Assembly: GCA_003220615.1 (NCBI GenBank)
Contig: QHTB01000151.1
Span: 1-64,000, forward strand
From: Candidatus Rokuibacteriota bacterium
Lineage (GTDB): Bacteria > Methylomirabilota > Methylomirabilia > Rokubacteriales > CSP1-6
Direction: 5' to 3'
Length of the DNA stretch: 64,000 bases
The notes under the pieces are model-generated. The model saw nothing but the letters and a program-made list of their open reading frames with translations. It was not told the origin of the DNA and did not search any database. Made by a program: the position numbers and the translations under genes. Shown here piece after piece: positions 52,815 through 61,146 of this stretch (positions are counted from its first letter, which is position 1; the number at the start of each line of letters is the position of its first letter).

Positions 52815-54392
52815 ATGCGCGCGCGCCTCGCCACCAAGATCACCGTCCTCATCGTCGTCGTGCTCATCATCGGCTTCGGCGCGTCGACGATCCTGACGAT
52901 CCAGCGTGAGGCTCAGCTCCTGGTCGAGCAGAACAAGCTGGCGGTTCGGCGGCTCACCGCCACGCTGGTGGCGAGCATCGAGGGCGCGATGCTGCAGGAG
53001 CGCCCCGACGTCACGCGCACCGTGCTCGACGAGCTGAAGGCGTCATCGCCGGTGGAAGAGCTGACCATCTACCGGCGCAACGGCGTCGAGGCCTTCACCG
53101 ATCTCACGACAATGATGGAGGTCAACAAGAACGCCGGGCTGGCCAAGGACGTCATGGACAACATCAAGAAGATGGTCCGGGCCCCCGGCAAGACGATGGC
53201 CGGGCCGCTCTTCCAGCAAGCCATCGCAACGCTCAAGCCCCAGGAGAACCTGGTCGAGGAGAACGGCGTGCCGTACTTCGTCCTGCACCAGCCGATCCTC
53301 AACCAGAACAAGTGCCAGGGCTGCCACGGCAGCGACCATCAAGTCCGGGCCGTCGTCCGGGTCGCGACGTCGATGGCGCCCGTGATGGCCGAGGTGCGGA
53401 CCCAGCGTAACCGCCAGGCCCTGATCGGCCTGCTCACCATCCTCGCCGCAGGCGCCGTCATGACGGTGGCGATGAGCCGAATCGTCATCCGGCCGATCAA
53501 CGAGCTGGCGATCGCCGCCCGCCGGGTGGGCCAGGGGGACTTCGACGCGCGGGCGTGCGTCGACTCGCGCGACGAGCTCGGTCAGCTCGGCGCGGCGTTC
53601 AACGAGATGACGGAACGGCTGGCCCAGGCCTACCGCGACCTCGAGGGCAAGAACAGCGAGCTGGCCAGCGCGCTCCAGGAAGTCCACGAGTCGCGCCAGC
53701 GGCTGGCGCTGCTCGAACAGCTCAAGGGCGAGCTGGCAAAGTTCGTCCCCGACTCGGTGAAGCGGCTTCTGGAGCAGAATCCCAACGCCACCGAGCTCGA
53801 GAAAAAGACCGTCGATGTCGCGGTGCTCTTCCTGGACATCGCTGGCTACACGAAGCTGTCCGAGCAGCTCGAGCCCAAGAAGCTGAACCAGCTCGTCCAG
53901 CTCTATTTCTCCAGCTTCCTCGAGATCATCCAGGCCCACCACGGCGACGTGAACGAGACGGCCGGCGACGGCCTCATGGTCATCTTCCAGGCCGACCGGA
54001 CCACGGGCGACCACAGCGTCAACGCCACCCGCGCGGCCTTCGCGATCCGCCAGCGGGTGGGGACGCTCAACGAGGAGTACGGCGGCGTGTTCCCGGCCAT
54101 TCAGCTCCACATGGGCATCAACAGCGGCGAGGCGTTGGTCGGCGCCACCAAGCTCGGCGGCGCCGGCAGCGAGCGCTGGACGTTCACGGCCTCGGGGCCG
54201 ACCACCAACATCGCCGCACGGCTGGCCGGCTCGGCCACCGGGGGTGAGATCATCGTGGGGCCGTCGACCGCCGATCGCATTCGCCAGCATTTCGTCCTGG
54301 AGGCACTGGGCGAGCGCGCCTTCAAGAACGTCTCCCAGCCACTGACCGTCTTCCGCGTTATCCCCCCGGGGGTCTACGAGAAGATCGCCTGA
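52815..54392 (+). CDS. Membrane adenylate/guanylate cyclase with periplasmic c-type haem motif and HAMP
   Basis: The 525-residue protein has TM1 (ITVLIVVVLIIGFGASTIL) near residues 9-28 and a periplasmic sensor to about residue 200, with a covalent haem site CQGCH near residue 166 (DUF3365/Tll0287-like). TM2 (ALIGLLTILAAGAVMTVAM) and a HAMP segment (RPINELAIAARRVGQGDF) follow. After a coiled coil, the class III cyclase domain (about 335-505) carries both metal aspartates (LFLDIAGYTKL; ETAGDGLMVIF). It probably makes a cyclic nucleotide in response to redox or gas sensed by haem. Confidence 0.88.
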   Translation: MRARLATKITVLIVVVLIIGFGASTILTIQREAQLLVEQNKLAVRRLTATLVASIEGAMLQERPDVTRTVLDELKASSPVEELTIYRRNGVEAFTDLTTMMEVNKNAGLAKDVMDNIKKMVRAPGKTMAGPLFQQAIATLKPQENLVEENGVPYFVLHQPILNQNKCQGCHGSDHQVRAVVRVATSMAPVMAEVRTQRNRQALIGLLTILAAGAVMTVAMSRIVIRPINELAIAARRVGQGDFDARACVDSRDELGQLGAAFNEMTERLAQAYRDLEGKNSELASALQEVHESRQRLALLEQLKGELAKFVPDSVKRLLEQNPNATELEKKTVDVAVLFLDIAGYTKLSEQLEPKKLNQLVQLYFSSFLEIIQAHHGDVNETAGDGLMVIFQADRTTGDHSVNATRAAFAIRQRVGTLNEEYGGVFPAIQLHMGINSGEALVGATKLGGAGSERWTFTASGPTTNIAARLAGSATGGEIIVGPSTADRIRQHFVLEALGERAFKNVSQPLTVFRVIPPGVYEKIA

Positions 54393-54395
54393 GCC

Positions 54396-55352
54396 GTGGG
54401 CCGCATTCGCGTCGGCATCTCGTCGTGGGCCGACCCCGCGCTGATCGAGGAAGGCTCGTTCTACCCGAAGCGATCGATGAGCGCCGAAGCGCGCCTGCGC
54501 TACTACGCCGGCGTCTTCGACACCGTCGAGGTGAACAGCTCCTACTACGCGATTCCCGACCCGCTTAATGCGCGGCGCTGGGCGGAGCGGACGCCGCCCG
54601 GCTTCATCTTCCACGTCAAGGCCTATGCGCTCATGACCGGCCACCATCCGCGCCCGCAGACGTTGCCCGCCGACGTGCTGCGCTGGCTGCCGGACAACCC
54701 GCGGCGGACGCGCCGCGACGAGATCGCCTCCGAGGCGTTCCCGCCCGAAGCGATCGACGCGACGTTCCGCCTCTTCCACGCCGCGCTGGCGCCGCTGGCT
54801 GACGCCGGCAAGCTGGGCTACGTCCTGTTCCAGTTCGCGCCCTGGGTCCGCTTCAGCGAGGCTCGCCTCGAGCAGATCGCGTCGCTGCCCGGGCGCCTGC
54901 CCGGCTTCAGGGTGGCCGTGGAGTTCCGTGATCGCTCATGGTTTCCCGGGCACGCGGCCGAGACGCTGACCGCGCTGACGGCGGCGCGTATCGCGCACGT
55001 GGTGGTCGATGCCCCATCGACCGTGAACGCGATCCCGTTCGTCCGCGCCGTGACGGCCCGGACCGCGGTGCTCCGGCTCCACGGCCGTCACGCCGAGGGC
55101 TGGATGAGGCAGCTCAGGGGTGAAGAGCCCAGCGTCCGCGAGAAATACGATTACCTCTACTCGCAGGACGAGTTGCGCCAGCTGCTGCCCGACGTGGAGG
55201 CACTGGCCAGCGAGGCCGATGACGTCTTCATCTCCTTCAACAACAACAACCGAGACTATCCGGTCAAGAACGCCCTGATGATGCGGCGGCTGCTCGGTCA
55301 GCCCGTTTCCGACGAGCCGGGCAGCTTGCCGTTCCTCGACTCCGAGCGCTGA
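54396..55352 (+). CDS. DUF72 (YecE-like) family protein
   Basis: The 318-residue protein has the DUF72 TIM-barrel pattern: VGISSWADPALIEEGSFYP at the N-terminus, YAGVFDTVEVNSSYYAIP, the FHVKAY segment, and a late FISFNNNNRDYPVKNAL motif. Family function is not established, although links to sugar or nucleotide metabolism have been proposed. A GTG start lies three bases after the cyclase stop. Downstream genes are a hydrolase and rhodanese on the same strand. Confidence 0.85.
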   Translation: MGRIRVGISSWADPALIEEGSFYPKRSMSAEARLRYYAGVFDTVEVNSSYYAIPDPLNARRWAERTPPGFIFHVKAYALMTGHHPRPQTLPADVLRWLPDNPRRTRRDEIASEAFPPEAIDATFRLFHAALAPLADAGKLGYVLFQFAPWVRFSEARLEQIASLPGRLPGFRVAVEFRDRSWFPGHAAETLTALTAARIAHVVVDAPSTVNAIPFVRAVTARTAVLRLHGRHAEGWMRQLRGEEPSVREKYDYLYSQDELRQLLPDVEALASEADDVFISFNNNNRDYPVKNALMMRRLLGQPVSDEPGSLPFLDSER

Positions 55353-55365
55353 TAGAATCCAGGGG

Positions 55366-56214
55366 ATGGCGGAGCTCCGACTCAGCGGCGGCGCGCTCGA
55401 CGGCTTCACGCTGCACTACGTGAGCGCCGGCCGTGGTCCCGCCGTCGTCTTGCTCCACGGACTGGGGGGCTTTGCCGAATCGTGGCGCCGCACCGTCGAG
55501 GCGCTGGCGCCGCGCTACACGGTGATTGCCGTCGACCTCCCCGGTTTCGGCCGTTCCGCCAAGCCTCGGGCTCGTTACAGCCTCGGCTTCTTCGCCAACG
55601 CCCTCGGCGGCTTCCTCGATGGGCTGGGGCTGGGGTCGGTCTCGCTGGTCGGCCACTCGCTGGGCGGCGCCGTCGCCGTCGCCTTCTCGCTGACGCGTCC
55701 CACACGAGTCGAGCGGCTCGCGCTGATCGGCGCGGTCGTGCCCGGCTTTTACCGTCTCTCCCTGCCATACCGTTTCGCCGTGCTGCCGGTGCTCGGTGAC
55801 CTCCTGGCGCTCGGGCGCTCGGCCAGGCTCTACAAGGCGGCCATCGCGCGCTGCTTCCACACGCCCGACCGCGCCGAGGTCGACTTCCTCGTCGATCACG
55901 ACTATGCGGAGCGCACGCGCTGGGCCGCGCGTCTCGCCTTTCTCACGACGCTTCGCGACTCCCGAGCCGATCTCGTGGTGCGGGCGGCCGACTATCGGCG
56001 TGCGATCGCCATGCTCGACGCGCCGGTGCTCTTCGTCCACGGCCGCCAGGACAACGTCATTCCCGCGGAGTGCTGCCGGCAGGCCAGGGCGGGATTCCGG
56101 CGTGCCGAAACCCGGTGGCTGGACGACTGTGGACACTTTCCGCAGCTCGAGCATCCCACCGTCGTGAACGAGTGGCTCGGAGCGTTCGTGGCCGAACGAC
56201 CCGCGCCACGCTGA
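55366..56214 (+). CDS. Alpha/beta hydrolase
   Basis: The 282-residue enzyme has the oxyanion/HG motif LLHGLGGFAESWRRT, the nucleophile elbow LVGHSLGGAVAVAF (Ser near residue 100), Asp in PVLFVHGRQDNVIP and the His in WLDDCGHFPQLEHP. These complete a Ser-Asp-His triad. Relatives include lipolytic esterases, epoxide hydrolases and C-C bond hydrolases of aromatic meta-cleavage. The substrate cannot be chosen. It begins 13 bases after the DUF72 gene. Confidence 0.87.
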   Translation: MAELRLSGGALDGFTLHYVSAGRGPAVVLLHGLGGFAESWRRTVEALAPRYTVIAVDLPGFGRSAKPRARYSLGFFANALGGFLDGLGLGSVSLVGHSLGGAVAVAFSLTRPTRVERLALIGAVVPGFYRLSLPYRFAVLPVLGDLLALGRSARLYKAAIARCFHTPDRAEVDFLVDHDYAERTRWAARLAFLTTLRDSRADLVVRAADYRRAIAMLDAPVLFVHGRQDNVIPAECCRQARAGFRRAETRWLDDCGHFPQLEHPTVVNEWLGAFVAERPAPR

Positions 56215-56226
56215 GGAGCGGCCGCC

Positions 56227-56544
56227 ATGGACGAGATCACCCCCCAGCAGCTCAAAGACCGGCTGAGCGCGCCCCGGCCGCCCGTGCTGGTCGACGTGCG
56301 GCAAGACTGGGAGACGAAGCTGTGCCGTCTGCCGAACGCGCTGCACATCCCGATCGAGGAGTTCGAGCTGCGCGTCGAGGAGCTGAATCCGGACGACGAG
56401 ATCGTCCTGTATTGCCACCAGGGAGTCCGCAGCGCCGCCGTCGCCAACTACCTGCGTGGCCTCGGGTTCCGTGACGTCAAGAACCTCGAGGGTGGGCTCG
56501 ACCTGTGGTCGCGGACGGTGGATCCGACGATGCGCAGATACTGA
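56227..56544 (+). CDS. Rhodanese-like sulfurtransferase domain protein
   Basis: A 105-residue single-domain rhodanese. The CH2-type substrate segment LVDVRQDWETKL and the active-site loop VLYCHQGVRSAAVA with catalytic Cys near residue 62 are intact. Such proteins move sulfane sulfur or detoxify cyanide or thiosulfate. The next gene starts at the last base of its stop (TGATG), so enoyl-CoA hydratase and rhodanese are cotranslated, though no biochemical link is obvious. Confidence 0.88.
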   Translation: MDEITPQQLKDRLSAPRPPVLVDVRQDWETKLCRLPNALHIPIEEFELRVEELNPDDEIVLYCHQGVRSAAVANYLRGLGFRDVKNLEGGLDLWSRTVDPTMRRY

Positions 56545-57317
56545 TGGCGGCGGCACTGCAGTGCGAGCCGCGGGATGGCGTCGCCTGGTGCACGCTGGCG
56601 CGCCCGCCGCTGAACCTCATCGAGCCCGGCCTGATTGGCGCGATCCGCGAGACCTTTCAGGCCCTGAGCGCCGATCGAACGATCCGGGCTGCGGTGGTGA
56701 CTGGTAGTGGCCGCGCGTTCACCGCGGGCATGGACGTTCACGTTCTGGCCGGGCTCGACGTGGCGGGTGCGCGCGCCCTCATCACCGCGCTGCACGACGC
56801 GATCGAGGCCGTTCATCACGCGCCGTTTCCCGTCGTCGCGGCTGTCAACGGCCCCTGCCTGGGCGCTGGCTTCGAGCTGGCGCTCGCCTGCGACTTGCGC
56901 GTTGCTGGCACCACGGCGACCTTCGGGCTACCGGAAGTGCGGGTTGGCGTCCCGTCGGTGATCGAGGCGGCCCTGCTGCCACCGCTCGTCGGGCCGGGGC
57001 GCGCCGCCGAGCTCTTGCTGACCGGCGAGGCGATCGACGCCGAGCGGGCGCTTTCCTGGGGACTGATCAACCAGGTCGTGCCTGCGGTCGAGTTGACGCC
57101 GACCGTCGAGGCTCTCGTCGCGAAGATCCTCGCCGCCGGGCCGACCGCGGTCCGCCTGCAAAAGGAGCTCATGCTGCGCTGGCGGTACACGGACCTGGGC
57201 ACCGCGATCCGCTACGGGATCAACGCGTTCGCGGCCGCCTACGCCAGTGGGGAGCCTGCCGAGGGCGCCGCCGCCTTCCTGGCGAAGCGCGCTCCGAAGT
57301 TCGAGGCGCCGCGCTGA
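56544..57317 (+). CDS. Enoyl-CoA hydratase/isomerase family protein
   Basis: A 257-residue crotonase-fold protein with oxyanion-hole segments VVTGSGRAFTAGMDVHVLAG and VNGPCLGAGFELALACDL, and TFGLPEVRVGVPSVIEAA at the second active-site region. The usual second catalytic Glu position reads PSVIEA, so hydratase activity is not guaranteed; isomerase or hydrolase roles are possible. The start overlaps the rhodanese stop, and the end overlaps a CTG that probably begins the HAD gene. Confidence 0.85.
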   Translation: MAAALQCEPRDGVAWCTLARPPLNLIEPGLIGAIRETFQALSADRTIRAAVVTGSGRAFTAGMDVHVLAGLDVAGARALITALHDAIEAVHHAPFPVVAAVNGPCLGAGFELALACDLRVAGTTATFGLPEVRVGVPSVIEAALLPPLVGPGRAAELLLTGEAIDAERALSWGLINQVVPAVELTPTVEALVAKILAAGPTAVRLQKELMLRWRYTDLGTAIRYGINAFAAAYASGEPAEGAAAFLAKRAPKFEAPR

Positions 57318-58060
57318 AGATCCGGACGATCACCGTCGACTTCTGGGGCACGCTGCTCTTCGATGGTCCCTCCAGCGACGACCGTTACAAGCGCACGCGG
57401 TTGAACGACTTCGAACGCATCCTCACCGGAGCGGGCACGCCCGTGAAACGGGCCGCGCTCGACGACGCGTACGAGGCCTCGGGCTCGTACCTCGGTCGCA
57501 TCTGGAGCACGCGTCGCGATGTTCCGGTGCAGGAGCACGTGCGCGCGATCCTCACGGCCGCCAACCCCGCCCTGAACGATCGGCTCACTCCTTCACTGGT
57601 GCGCGATCTCGTCGAGGCGTACTCACGGCCGATCTTGATCGTGCCGCCCTCCGTGGACGTTGGCGCGCGCGCCGCGCTCGAAGCCCTGCGCGCACGCGGC
57701 CATACCCTCGCGCTGATCTCGAACACGATGCGCACGCCGGGGGTCACGCTGCGCAAGCTCCTCCAGCAGTTCGGACTGCTGGACTGCTTTGCCCACACGA
57801 CGTTCTCGGACGAGGTCGGGATTCGGAAGCCCGACCCGGCGATCTTCGCGCTGACGCTGCGCGCGGTGGGCGGCGAGCCCGAGTCCGCCGTTCACGTGGG
57901 CGACGATTCGGTGCTCGACGTGCGAGGCGGGAAGGAGGCCGGGATGCGCGTCATCCACGTCGCCGCGAGGGCGCGAAGCGGCGCAACGCTCAGCCCCGAC
58001 GCCGTGATTCCGTCGCTGGCGGCGCTTCCGGGCGCCATCGCCGAGCTCGAGGCGCGCTGA
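57314..58060 (+). CDS. HAD-superfamily hydrolase, apparent CTG start
   Basis: The 248-residue phosphatase-like protein has motif I at residues 9-14 (DFWGTLL), motif II in LALISNTM, motif III with Lys in GIRKPDPAIF and motif IV in VHVGDDSVLDVRGG. Motif I lies upstream of the first conventional start in the frame (TTG 57401). The only plausible beginning is CTG at 57314, which overlaps the previous TGA as CTGA, the same 4-base pattern seen elsewhere here. It probably hydrolyses a small phosphate ester. Confidence 0.8.
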   Translation: MKIRTITVDFWGTLLFDGPSSDDRYKRTRLNDFERILTGAGTPVKRAALDDAYEASGSYLGRIWSTRRDVPVQEHVRAILTAANPALNDRLTPSLVRDLVEAYSRPILIVPPSVDVGARAALEALRARGHTLALISNTMRTPGVTLRKLLQQFGLLDCFAHTTFSDEVGIRKPDPAIFALTLRAVGGEPESAVHVGDDSVLDVRGGKEAGMRVIHVAARARSGATLSPDAVIPSLAALPGAIAELEAR

Positions 58061-58069
58061 AGACACGAA

Positions 58070-58093
58070 CGCCGCCGGCAGACGCCGACGGCG
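58070..58093. terminator. GC-rich hairpin between convergent HAD and PEP-CTERM genes
   Basis: Two 10-base arms (CGCCGCCGGC and GCCGACGGCG) pair with a single mismatch around the loop AGAC, placed between two convergent genes. No adjacent T-run exists on either strand, so it may terminate weakly or only shield transcript ends. Confidence 0.35.
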
Positions 58094-58114
58094 CCGTGGC
58101 AGCAGGTTGAAGTT

Positions 58115-58390
58115 TTAGCGCCGCCGCAGGTAGCGAGCGCCGAGGAGCCCGAGCCCAACGATGAGACCCGCGAATGGCTCCGGCGTGCCGAGTCGGACAT
58201 CGAACGTCCCGTTTCCCGGCTGGATCATCCCCGAGCACTCGCCGGCGTTGCAGGTGCCCGAGAACGTGTGATCTCCGAACGTGCCCGAGACGGGGCCATT
58301 ACCACCCTTGCCGCCGCCGCTAAACGCGAAGGCCTGTGGAGCGATCGCGAGAAGCGAGATCAGGGTCATGAACGTGATTTTCTTGACCAT
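58115..58390 (-). CDS. Short PEP-CTERM sorting-domain protein
   Basis: A 91-residue secreted protein with signal peptide KKITFMTLISLLAIAPQAFA, a Gly-rich mid-section with two Cys (CNAGEC), and a C-terminal sorting tag: TPEPFAG, hydrophobic LIVGLGLLGARYL and a basic end RRR. PEP-CTERM tags are processed by an exosortase, usually in biofilm- and exopolysaccharide-producing bacteria. The ATG at 58390 has AAGGAGG seven bases upstream; the longer frame to 58513 lacks one. No exosortase gene is in the window. Confidence 0.88.
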   Translation of the reverse strand: MVKKITFMTLISLLAIAPQAFAFSGGGKGGNGPVSGTFGDHTFSGTCNAGECSGMIQPGNGTFDVRLGTPEPFAGLIVGLGLLGARYLRRR

Positions 58391-58393
58391 GCT

Positions 58394-58414
58394 GACACCT
58401 CCTTCCTCGGTGTC
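58394..58414 (-). promoter_or_regulatory. Hairpin covering the PEP-CTERM ribosome-binding site
   Basis: The mRNA leader can fold a 6-base stem GACACC/GGTGTC with a 9-base loop. The AAGGAGG site is partly in the loop and partly in the 3' arm, only four bases from the ATG. It could limit translation until bound by a factor. The arms are short, so this may be chance. Confidence 0.35.
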
Positions 58415-58421
58415 GGTATTA

Positions 58422-58437
58422 CTCAAGCCTCGTGCCG
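58422..58437 (-). promoter_or_regulatory. Sigma-54-like promoter upstream of the PEP-CTERM gene
   Basis: Read on the minus strand, CGGCACGAGGCTTGAG matches the -24 part of TGGCACGRNNNTTGCW almost fully but has GA in place of GC at -12. PEP-CTERM genes in other lineages are often sigma-54 dependent. A transcript would begin close to the hairpin described next to it. The imperfect -12 element keeps confidence low. Confidence 0.3.
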
Positions 58438-58574
58438 GGCTGTAAGTAATGGAAATGTCGGATCTTCGATCGCAGGATCTGCAAAACGCTGGACCAGCGC
58501 CACCTGCATACATGGCAAGGTCGTGCAGGCCGGGAGGGGGGGCTTACGAGGAGGCTGAAGCTACTTCGGCGAAA

Positions 58575-58922
58575 CTAGCCGGCGCGGAAGGCGGGCTTAC
58601 GACCGTTCGAGGCCTTGCCCATTCCGACCTCTTCCAGATAACGCCGCACAGGGTCAGTGTTGCGGTCGCTGTAGGCCTGGAGCACCAGGTGGGAGATGCC
58701 GCGATGGTAGCCTGCCGGCTGGGGGCCGGTGCGCCGCCCGAGCACTTTCATCGCTTGCGTGGTCCGGTGGCGCAGGATGACGCCGAAGGTGCCGACGCCG
58801 GAAAGCCATGCGTTGGGGTCCTGGGCCGTCACCTCGGTCACATCGCTCACGGGCTCCCAATCGGGAGCGAACTCTCCCAGCGCCCCGAGCAGAAATCGCT
58901 GAGCGTCCTCGCGGCTCAGCAC
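58575..58922 (-). CDS. Hypothetical protein
   Basis: I do not recognise this 115-residue protein. It is soluble, starts with a GTG, and has an alpha/beta-looking core (EVTAQDPNAWLSGVGTFGVI, GYHRGISHLVLQAYSDRN) and a basic C-terminal tail. It ends 184 bases before the PEP-CTERM gene start and begins eight bases after the next hypothetical gene on the same strand, so they may form a pair. No motif suggests a function. Confidence 0.5.
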   Translation of the reverse strand: MLSREDAQRFLLGALGEFAPDWEPVSDVTEVTAQDPNAWLSGVGTFGVILRHRTTQAMKVLGRRTGPQPAGYHRGISHLVLQAYSDRNTDPVRRYLEEVGMGKASNGRKPAFRAG

Positions 58923-58930
58923 ACGGCTTC

Positions 58931-59305
58931 CTATACCGCCATCGCGTGACGGCCAAGGTCGGCGCGAAGCGTTGCGAGGGCCGTGGGATCACCGCGCATG
59001 CTTCGACTCACATCCCACGCCGAGAGGTGGTGAAGGCTCACGCCGCCGTTTGCCGACGCGACCGTGACCCGGTAGGTCTCGGCGTCGACTTCGACCGAGA
59101 GGACCTTGCTTCGGGAGGGCAGATCGATCAGCAGACCCGCGATGAAGTTGACCATCTTGACGGGTGCCAGCTTGTTCGTACCGATTGTCTGTTCCATTAA
59201 AATGGGCCCACTGGCGGGAGCAAGGGGAGTGCCATACGAAAATACGCGATTTCCCGGGCTGTTCACGGCGGTCGAGTGTTGTTGCGCTGACATGTGGACA
59301 CCCAT
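58931..59305 (-). CDS. Hypothetical protein with poorly defined start
   Basis: The frame encodes 124 residues if the ATG at 59305 is used. ATGs at 59293 and 59197 are alternatives, and none has a convincing ribosome site. The best-conserved-looking part is the C-terminal 85 residues (APVKMVNFIAGLLIDLPSRS, VEVDAETYRVTVASANGG). No family was recognised. It is divergent from apt and likely cotranscribed with the hypothetical gene at 58575-58922. Confidence 0.45.
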   Translation of the reverse strand: MGVHMSAQQHSTAVNSPGNRVFSYGTPLAPASGPILMEQTIGTNKLAPVKMVNFIAGLLIDLPSRSKVLSVEVDAETYRVTVASANGGVSLHHLSAWDVSRSMRGDPTALATLRADLGRHAMAV

Positions 59306-59371
59306 CCCGTGTCAGCCTGCGCACCACCGTCCTTGTGCACCCCTGGCAAGGCCGGTAATATACGGCCCGCG

Positions 59372-59896
59372 ATGGAGCTAGCCAGTCTCCGAGCCAAGAT
59401 CCGCGACATCAAGAACTTTCCCACGGCGGGCATCCTCTTCAAGGACATCACCACCCTGCTCAAGGACGGGCCTGCCTTTCGGTACGTCGTCGACCTCCTG
59501 GCCGAGCGCTATCAGCAGGAGAAGATCGAGATCGTCGTCGGCATCGAGTCACGGGGATTCATCTTCGCCGGCGCGCTGGCGCATCAGCTCCGTGCGGGGT
59601 TCGTGCCCGTGCGCAAGCTCGGGAAGCTACCCGGGAAGACCATCGAGGTGGAATACGAGCTCGAGTACGGCCGCGACGCCCTGGCCATGCACGAAGATGC
59701 CATCCAACCGGGTCAACGCGTGCTCGCCGTCGACGATCTGCTGGCGACCGGCGGGACCATGGCGGCGGCGCTGCGACTCGTCGAGCAGGTCGGCGGCCAG
59801 GTCGTCGGGGTCGCGTTCCTGATCGAGCTGGCGTTCCTGCACGGTCAGGACAAGCTCAAGAACTATCCGCTACACTCTCTGATCGTCTATGACTAG
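59372..59896 (+). CDS. apt: Adenine phosphoribosyltransferase
   Basis: A 174-residue purine salvage enzyme that makes AMP from adenine and PRPP. Diagnostic parts are IRDIKNFPTAGILFKDITTL at the N-terminus, VVGIESRGFIFAGALAHQL, and the PRPP loop VLAVDDLLATGGTMAAAL near residues 115-130. The ATG at 59372 gives a normal-length enzyme; the frame is open further upstream but encodes nothing expected. The last eight bases overlap the following small gene. Confidence 0.95.
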   Translation: MELASLRAKIRDIKNFPTAGILFKDITTLLKDGPAFRYVVDLLAERYQQEKIEIVVGIESRGFIFAGALAHQLRAGFVPVRKLGKLPGKTIEVEYELEYGRDALAMHEDAIQPGQRVLAVDDLLATGGTMAAALRLVEQVGGQVVGVAFLIELAFLHGQDKLKNYPLHSLIVYD

Positions 59897-60239
59897 AATA
59901 GGGCTCGTGGCTCAGATCAGCCGTCTTCGACTGGCCGCCGTACTTGGCGCGCTCGGCGCGCTGGGCCTCGTCAGCCCCGCCGGGGCCGATGAGGCCAAGA
60001 CACCGATCAACGCCTCCCTCTTTCTGAGCATCATGAGCGCTCCGGTCGAGCGTCGCGAGGCTGCCTTCGATGAGGCTTTGAAGGGAAGCGGTCCGCCGCC
60101 GCTTGAGCGGGGCGGCGTCGTGCAGCCGGACGGCAGTGTTCGCTACGGCAACGTCAGCGTGACCGTGAAGAACCCGTGCCCGCCAGGGACGGCGCACTAC
60201 GAGGCGCCGCCATTGCCGGGCCGTCGTCTCCGCAACTAG
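59889..60239 (+). CDS. Hypothetical secreted protein
   Basis: A 116-residue protein with a signal peptide (RLAAVLGALGALGLVSPAGA) and no recognised domain. The mature part is short and polar, with a Pro/Gly-rich end (PCPPGTAHYEAPPLPG) and one Cys. It overlaps the apt 3' end by eight bases if the ATG is used; a GTG at 59907 is an alternative start. Function is unknown. Confidence 0.6.
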   Translation: MTRIGLVAQISRLRLAAVLGALGALGLVSPAGADEAKTPINASLFLSIMSAPVERREAAFDEALKGSGPPPLERGGVVQPDGSVRYGNVSVTVKNPCPPGTAHYEAPPLPGRRLRN

Positions 60240-60270
60240 CCCGCGTCCGCCTCGTCAGCTCGGAGGACCA

Positions 60271-61119
60271 ATGCCCATCACCAAGGTTGGTGTTCTCGGC
60301 TGCGGGCTCATGGGATCCGGCATCGCCCAGGTGTCGGCCCAGGCCGGCTTCGTCACCACGGTGGTCGAGGCCAACGACGAGCTGCTCCAGCGCGGCCTCG
60401 GCAACATGAGGAAGATGCTCGAAGGCCTGGTGTCGCGCGGCAAGATGGAGGCGAAGGCCAAGGACGACGTGCTCGCTCGCGTCGTGGGGACGACGAGGCT
60501 CGAGGACCTCAAGGATTGCGATCTCGTCGTCGAGGCGATCACCGAGAACCAGCCGCTCAAGAACGAGACGTTCGCCAAGCTGGACCGTATCTGTCCGCCG
60601 GGCGCGATCCTCGCCTCGAATACCTCATCGTGCAACGTGACCGCGATGGCGGCGGCGACGCGGCGGCCCGGGCAGGTGCTCGGCCTTCACTTCTTCAACC
60701 CGGTGCCGCTCATGAAGCTGGTGGAGGTCGTGCGAACGATCCTCACCGACGAAGGGGCGGCGAGGGCCGCGACGGACTGGGTGAGGGCAGTCGGCAAGAC
60801 CCCGGTGCAGACCAAGGACGCGACCGCCTTCATCGTGAATCGCCTTCTCGTGCCGTATCTCCTCGACGCCATCCGCGTGTACGAGGGCGGCCTCGCCACG
60901 CTCGAGGACATCGACCAGGCGATGAAGCTCGGCTGCGGGTATCCGATGGGGCCCTTCACGCTGCTCGACCTGGTGGGCCTCGACACCGCGATGTACGTTG
61001 CCGAGGTCATGTTCGACGAGTTCCGTGAGGCGCGTTACGCGCCGCCGCCGCTCCTCAAGCGGATGGTGATGGCGGGGCACCTGGGGCGGAAGTCAGGCCA
61101 GGGGTTTTACAAGTACTAG
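60271..61119 (+). CDS. 3-hydroxybutyryl-CoA dehydrogenase family protein
   Basis: The 282-residue enzyme has an NAD-binding Rossmann motif VGVLGCGLMGSGIAQVSAQ and the family segments LASNTSSCNVTAMA, LGLHFFNPVPLMKLVEVV (catalytic His) and FIVNRLLVPYLLDAIRVYEGG. YPMGPFTLLDLVGLD stands in the C-terminal domain. It oxidises 3-hydroxyacyl-CoA to 3-ketoacyl-CoA, or the reverse, in fatty-acid or PHB metabolism. The length is standard for stand-alone HBD enzymes. Confidence 0.93.
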   Translation: MPITKVGVLGCGLMGSGIAQVSAQAGFVTTVVEANDELLQRGLGNMRKMLEGLVSRGKMEAKAKDDVLARVVGTTRLEDLKDCDLVVEAITENQPLKNETFAKLDRICPPGAILASNTSSCNVTAMAAATRRPGQVLGLHFFNPVPLMKLVEVVRTILTDEGAARAATDWVRAVGKTPVQTKDATAFIVNRLLVPYLLDAIRVYEGGLATLEDIDQAMKLGCGYPMGPFTLLDLVGLDTAMYVAEVMFDEFREARYAPPPLLKRMVMAGHLGRKSGQGFYKY

Positions 61120-61146
61120 GTCAGGCGCACCGTGAACGAGGGGGGT

